Assembly: GCA_034698045.1 (NCBI GenBank)
Contig: JAQGAU010000159.1
Location: forward strand, 1 to 37,430
Source: Paramacrobiotus richtersi
Lineage: Eukaryota > Tardigrada > Eutardigrada > Parachela > Macrobiotidae
Length of the DNA stretch: 37,430 nt
Direction: 5' to 3'
Shown here: piece after piece, positions 33,542 through 37,430 of the stretch
Layout: each line of letters starts with the position of its first letter
How positions within the stretch are numbered: the stretch's first letter is position 1
The notes under the pieces: model-generated
The model's database searches: none
Seen by the model: only the letters and a program-made list of their open reading frames with translations
Told to the model about the DNA's origin: nothing
Program-made: the position numbers and the translations under genes

Positions 33542-33876
33542 ACAACCCAACTATAGCAAGTCGAAGAATCCCGATTTGCACATCTTTGATCACGTTTAAA
33601 AGAGCATAATCTGAAGTTCCTATATCTGCTTTCAAATCGTGCCAGATGTTTCATTAATGCTCATAAAAGCCACTACACTACGATGTTCAAATTGTAGTGT
33701 AGTGGCTTGCAGCTGCAATGTAATTGTACGGACTTTTCGCCATATCTTTTGTATGGAGCAACTTTTTACTGTTTAACATCTGGCAGAATCTTACAACAGG
33801 TTTAGCCCCTGTGTTCAACGCTCTTTCAAACGATATCAAAGATGTAGGATACTTCGACTTGCTATAGTTGGGTTGT
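33542..33876. mobile_element. Foldback element with the dispersed motif at its apex
   Basis: The outer 25 bases, 33542-33566 and 33852-33876, are perfect reverse complements (starting ACAACCCAACTATAGCAAG). Similarity continues inward with gaps: ATCTTTGATMWCGTTT, AAAGAGC and TGCCAGATGTT occur in both arms. At the centre GCCACTACACTAC (33669-33681) faces GTAGTGTAGTGGC (33694-33706) across 12 bases. There is no coding capacity. It looks like a MITE or foldback element; clear target-site duplications were not seen. Confidence 0.75.
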
Positions 33877-33966
33877 CAGTAAACAACAAGCACGTAACGT
33901 GCCATATGTTAGAGAACCAACAGTATACTGTCTCTACGTAGAGATTAATAATTAATTAAATAATTA

Positions 33967-34126
33967 ATTAAAATTAGGTATTAACCGTTAAAAAACTTTT
34001 AACATCGGTTCGAAACTTCTTACTCATTGTAAAAGTATCCAAACTGAAATACGCACTGCATGTTCTGAATAAGTCATATATTAATTATTGTTAAAAGTTT
34101 TTTAACGGTTAATACCTAATTTTAAT
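33967..34126. mobile_element. Short inverted-repeat element
   Basis: The arms 33967-34004 and 34089-34126 are 38-base perfect reverse complements beginning ATTAAAATTAGGTATTAACC, with an 84-base interior and no coding. It lies 90 bp from the foldback element. Size and structure suit a small MITE. Confidence 0.7.
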
Positions 34127-34466
34127 ACTCAGACTATGGTACTGTACATCAGCAGAAGAGTTCGCTACCAAGCTTCAGCAATTTTCCTTGCTCGGTCATT
34201 TTTCTGCTACAGATATAGCAGTTAGCTTTCGTATGATGAAGCAGCCCGAAGCATTGGATATTAGTTTTGCATATGATCACTGACAGAGATCGACCAACAT
34301 ACTGTGCTCCATGTGTAACGGCTATACCAACAGGAACACGTGATTCTTATCCGATTTTCTCCGACAAGGCGACAAGTGTACACATTATTATTTAACCTGC
34401 ACGTGCTCAAGCGAGCCCGGGCCAGCCACCACACCATTCGGGCCATTTGTAGCAGGCGGGTTCGCT
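34127..34466. other. Spacer downstream of the minus-strand secreted-protein gene
   Basis: No gene supported. The part next to 34467 is presumably the 3'UTR of the minus-strand gene. Confidence 0.4.
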
Positions 34467-35751
34467 CTATTTTGCAGCCAGAAACCGTCGCTGCACGTCG
34501 GCAATGCTTGGGTAGCTGCCGCGGGTGAAACGATCCTTACCGCCCTGGTAACCGGCATCTCCGGACCACTGCCGTTCCATCGGATACTTCGGTTTTTGTT
34601 GTAATCCACCAGCATTACCGGCGCTGGAGGGGCGGCGTCCTGGAGCGCTGCCGGTGCTCCATGGGCGGCGTCCTGGAGCGATTCCTAAAACCACACAAAG
34701 TCTTGATTAATTTATTTCTGCAAGCCTCCAAGGAACTCCAAAACAAGAGCCGTACATTCGTACTCAACTACTCTTAAAGTAGTCTTTGTACGGTAGCGTT
34801 GAGATTTCATGCGCAAGTCAAATACTGTCGATTGTGCGTGGAAAACAGTTCAAGATCCCAAAATTAAGGAAATATACACTCGAAAATTATGTATGCCGTA
34901 AACAGATAACAGACTAGAATATCCACCTTCAAAATCTTGTTGATGCGAATCAAATTATTCTCGCAAGTGCCCTTCCGTTGCATGTGTACGGTACGTAACG
35001 TTCTTTATCGTTTAGTGTACTCTTCGTAAGCTCTTTCGTGCACAACAGTACTATAGCACACCTCTGGTATGCAGTATAATATTATGACTGTGTCCAGTAC
35101 TAGCATACCTCTTGTAATGCTAAAATGTATCTTTTGGCTCGTACAACACCAACAGACTAGAATTAAATTAAAGCAGGTATGCAGCAGCTAACTATTCACA
35201 CAGTTAATAACAAAAATTGTTTTCGAACAAAGCTTGTGCGTTAAAATTTGGCTTGCTTTGACGACAAACTGTTCAGGATTCTAACCAATCGTTTAAGCAT
35301 TCATGAAGTTTTCAATGGAAAAGTGCGGAAGAAACTACTGAAGATTTTGGAGAAGGAATTACTGCAAATAACACGGTGTCGTGTATATAATGTACGTGCA
35401 GTCACGACTAATACAAAGTAACTGTTTCTTAGTGCCCATACCTTTGGCTCCCTGGCTGTGACTGGACTGGCTACCGCCCTGCATGCGTGGCCGATCCTTG
35501 GTAATCAGCATCGGTGGACCATTGACCCATGGGAAGTTTTGGTCGATGCGGTGTTTCGCCGTCAGAGCTAGGGGAACTGGAGGAGCTGGCCGCGTTCGAT
35601 GGGCGCTTGGGGAAGTAGACCTTGTGGGACGGCAACGCGGGTTCCGCCTCGGCTATGGGAGCTGCGTCAAAGTCATAGTAAACGGCAACGCCCCTGTAGC
35701 AGTGGGTGCTGGCAATCAGCAGCAGGCTTGCAGTACTAAGCTGTTCTGCAT
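34467..35751 (-). CDS. Putative secreted protein with a repeated QWS-DA-YQG motif
   Basis: Two minus-strand exons, 35751-35442 and 34685-34467, are joined by a GTATGG...TTTTAG intron. From the ATG at 35751 the protein begins MQNSLVL. After a one-base shift near 35730 it continues SLLLIASTHCYRG, together a plausible signal peptide, then VYYDFDAAPIAEAEPALPSH, a serine run, and RPKLPMGQWSTDADYQG; after another shift near 35500 it reads KDRPRMQGGSQSSHSQGAK. Exon 2 encodes two APGRRP copies, a second unit KPKYPMERQWSGDAGYQG and KDRFTRG, and ends RGSYPSIADVQRRFLAAK. So a unit of about 20 residues, K-P-K-x-P-M..QWS-D-A-x-Y-Q-G..K-D-R, occurs twice. The basic cleavage-like sites (GRR, KDR) and small size suit a peptide precursor, but I do not recognise the family. 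Confidence 0.45.
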
Positions 35752-36136
35752 AACTGTTGTGCAGAAAGTGTACACTTTATGAGTTGTTTGTAATGGGTTT
35801 AAACTAGAACGGAACGAAAGATTTGACCGTCAAAGACTGTACCAGTTTCTAATCGGGCTTATGTCTGCTGTTAAAGGTCACCTTTAAACGTTGCCAAGAA
35901 AAACGTGTGGGTTTGAGATATTATTGTAGTCGAGGAACAAACCCGCGGATTGATCGCGACGCTATCTAGAATTACAGATGTCTCGAATCTTACACAGCAT
36001 CCATTAATTTATTCCAGCTATATAGTTACAAGCGTTTTCTCGATTGCTGTTACTACCAGTTGAAGCATTTAACGTAAACAACGTACAATATTTATTACTA
36101 CGAGGATGGCTTGGATGAAAACGTATTAATATGACA
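35752..36136. other. Spacer between two minus-strand genes
   Basis: AT-rich, no open frame of note. It should contain the promoter of the secreted-protein gene and the 3'UTR of the GPCR gene. Confidence 0.4.
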
Positions 36137-36614
36137 TTATGTTACCGTATTCTTATGGTATTCAGATATCCTTTTGCCCGCGACATTTTCGGTCACCTCA
36201 AGCCTGCTGTGATACAGTTCTTGTTGTTTAACTGACAGAGCTGTATTGCCCAAACGACTAGTAAAATGACAATAAATGCAATACAGGCAAGTTACGACCC
36301 AATTGGTCACCGAAGGCCGCACGCGTCGGCGCAGCGACCGCACTATCCTCCCCATCGAATCCTTAACGGTATCCATCGAAAGACCATACAAAATCGGATT
36401 CAATGCCGCATTAGCCGACATCATGATGACCGTAACCCGCCACAAAGTCCTATAATTTGTTTTGTCAACATAAAAAATCATCGTAAAATACACCTGTGAC
36501 GGCATCAGACAAATAAAATTACTCCCCGTTAGCAGGGTCAAAATGAGAAACCTCCGTCGCAGCATGATACTCCTCTCTCGTTCCCTGGAGCACTTTCGTC
36601 CTTGTGTACAAACA
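36137..36614 (-). CDS. Rhodopsin-class GPCR, TM6-TM7 and C-tail exon
   Basis: After an acceptor-like ACACAAG the frame reads a basic end of the third intracellular loop (RKCSRERERSIMLRRR). It continues into a TM6-like helix with ICLMPSQVYF in place of CWxP, a short loop (DKTNYRTLW), TM7 with the hallmark NPILYG in SANAALNPILYGLSM (the NPxxY position), helix 8 (DTVKDSMGRIVRSLRRR) and a tail of about 55 residues to the stop at 36137. This is the 3' coding end of a class A, probably peptide-type, receptor; TM1-TM5 would lie beyond the right edge or in exons I cannot find. The ligand cannot be told. GTGACC after RPS could be an alternative donor that shortens the tail. Confidence 0.7.
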
Positions 36615-37430
36615 TCCATTCCTTTTAACCCAGGAACTTCTGTTTCTTTCATTTCGCATGTTTAACTTGGATATTGTAGTACCAACAGTAATATTTGAAA
36701 ACTCCAAAAGACGCCAAAAGGATCCTGTTTTGTTAAACCTGGACATTGTACTAACAACAGTAGTATGTGAATTATCCATTATAATAACAGTAAAAATGCC
36801 ACCACAACAGCTTCCTTTAAATTTCTCAAGCGACCGAGTGAACAACCTTTTGCTCCTGTAATCGAGCAAAAACATGGTTAGGTGATGTGGGCTTCAACCG
36901 GCACGAACCAGTCAAATCTACTAGTTCGTCGTTTTTAATGGAATAGTCACTGAGATGCTTTACCCAACAGGATGCTGCTGGCTCCGTGTGCGGTATGAAT
37001 TATGCACAGTTACACGGTCAGTTTTATGACGGGGTGGTCGGGGTTGTTTACGCCAATCTTACCTTGTTGAACGGTGTAAACAGATCACTGACGCACCGAT
37101 TCTGCGCCAATAAAAGACCAACACAGCGAAAATAGCGTGAAGGTCGTTAATTATGAAGTTAACGTTATGATTACGCTGGCTAATGTATTGATCGTCGGCG
37201 ATACAAGAATACTCCTACGATTTACTCCACTTGATTAAGTTGGGTACTGTGCAATACAGTGTGTTTGCATTGCACATTATACTGCATTTTTTATACGAAA
37301 TGTCTGTGCGCACGCATTCTAATGGAATCGAACTGCAAATGGAATCGGATCCCTAGTGGAACTGGAATCGTTATAATACGGGGATTATTTTAATTTTTTT
37401 TTTACCCTTTTGATATTCTTTTTCCCCCCT
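36615..37430. other. Presumed intron of the GPCR gene; local direct repeat
   Basis: No upstream receptor exon is recognisable. 36660-36706 and 36732-36778 form an imperfect 72-base-spaced direct repeat (AACYTGGAYATTGTASTAMC, then AACAGTARTATKTGAA). The window ends in a T-rich and C-rich run. Confidence 0.45.

Noticed and set aside
1-37430. Autonomous transposon, retroviral or viral genes; CRISPR; rRNA or tRNA genes
   Set aside because: No reverse transcriptase, transposase, integrase or capsid-like frame, no regularly spaced repeat-spacer array, and no RNA gene structure was seen on either strand.

Overview
This is metazoan nuclear DNA. Genes are split by many GT-AG introns of about 50 to 1,500 bases. 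The products recognised by eye are universal eukaryotic proteins (Clu/CLUH, RBM19/MRD1, a 6-phosphogluconate dehydrogenase homologue) plus animal-type ones (a rhodopsin-class GPCR and a Cab45-like EF-hand protein). There are no bacterial operons, rRNA, CRISPR or recognisable transposase or viral genes. A compact-genome invertebrate is likely, but the sequence alone does not settle the phylum.

Layout. 1-715 is a minisatellite of about 40-46 bp units with a built-in hairpin. 716-3746 holds no gene I can support. A minus-strand, signal-anchored EF-hand gene (Cab45/SDF4-like) runs from 5750 down to 3747. It is probably divergently transcribed from a plus-strand gene with 5'UTR exons near 6499 and at 8806-8914 and coding exons from 9116 to 16516. 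That plus-strand gene has 11 coding exons that join without any frame conflict into about 570 residues: a very divergent 6-phosphogluconate dehydrogenase that has lost several catalytic positions and gained a glycine-rich tail. From 19192 to 32074 lies a broken Clu (clustered mitochondria) gene. One of its exons is duplicated, another is displaced, and its large central intron (about 21.7-29.3 kb) contains a same-strand set of RBM19/MRD1 exons in permuted order: RRM6, then RRM3, RRM4, RRM5 and the RRM5-RRM6 linker. 33542-34126 has two inverted-repeat elements. On the minus strand, 35751-34467 encodes a probable secreted protein with an internal repeat, and about 36614-36137 encodes the TM6-TM7-tail part of a GPCR.

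Main oddities. (1) Clu and RBM19 exons keep clear protein similarity but need repeated one-base frame corrections and are out of order, while the neighbouring 6PGDH-like gene is clean. (2) More than twenty copies of a short motif resembling a pol III A box, core CGTAGTGNANTGGC, are scattered through introns and spacers in both orientations; one inverted pair sits at the centre of a 335-bp foldback element. (3) The 6PGDH homologue looks like a pseudoenzyme. All homology calls are from reading translations by eye; no database search was possible.
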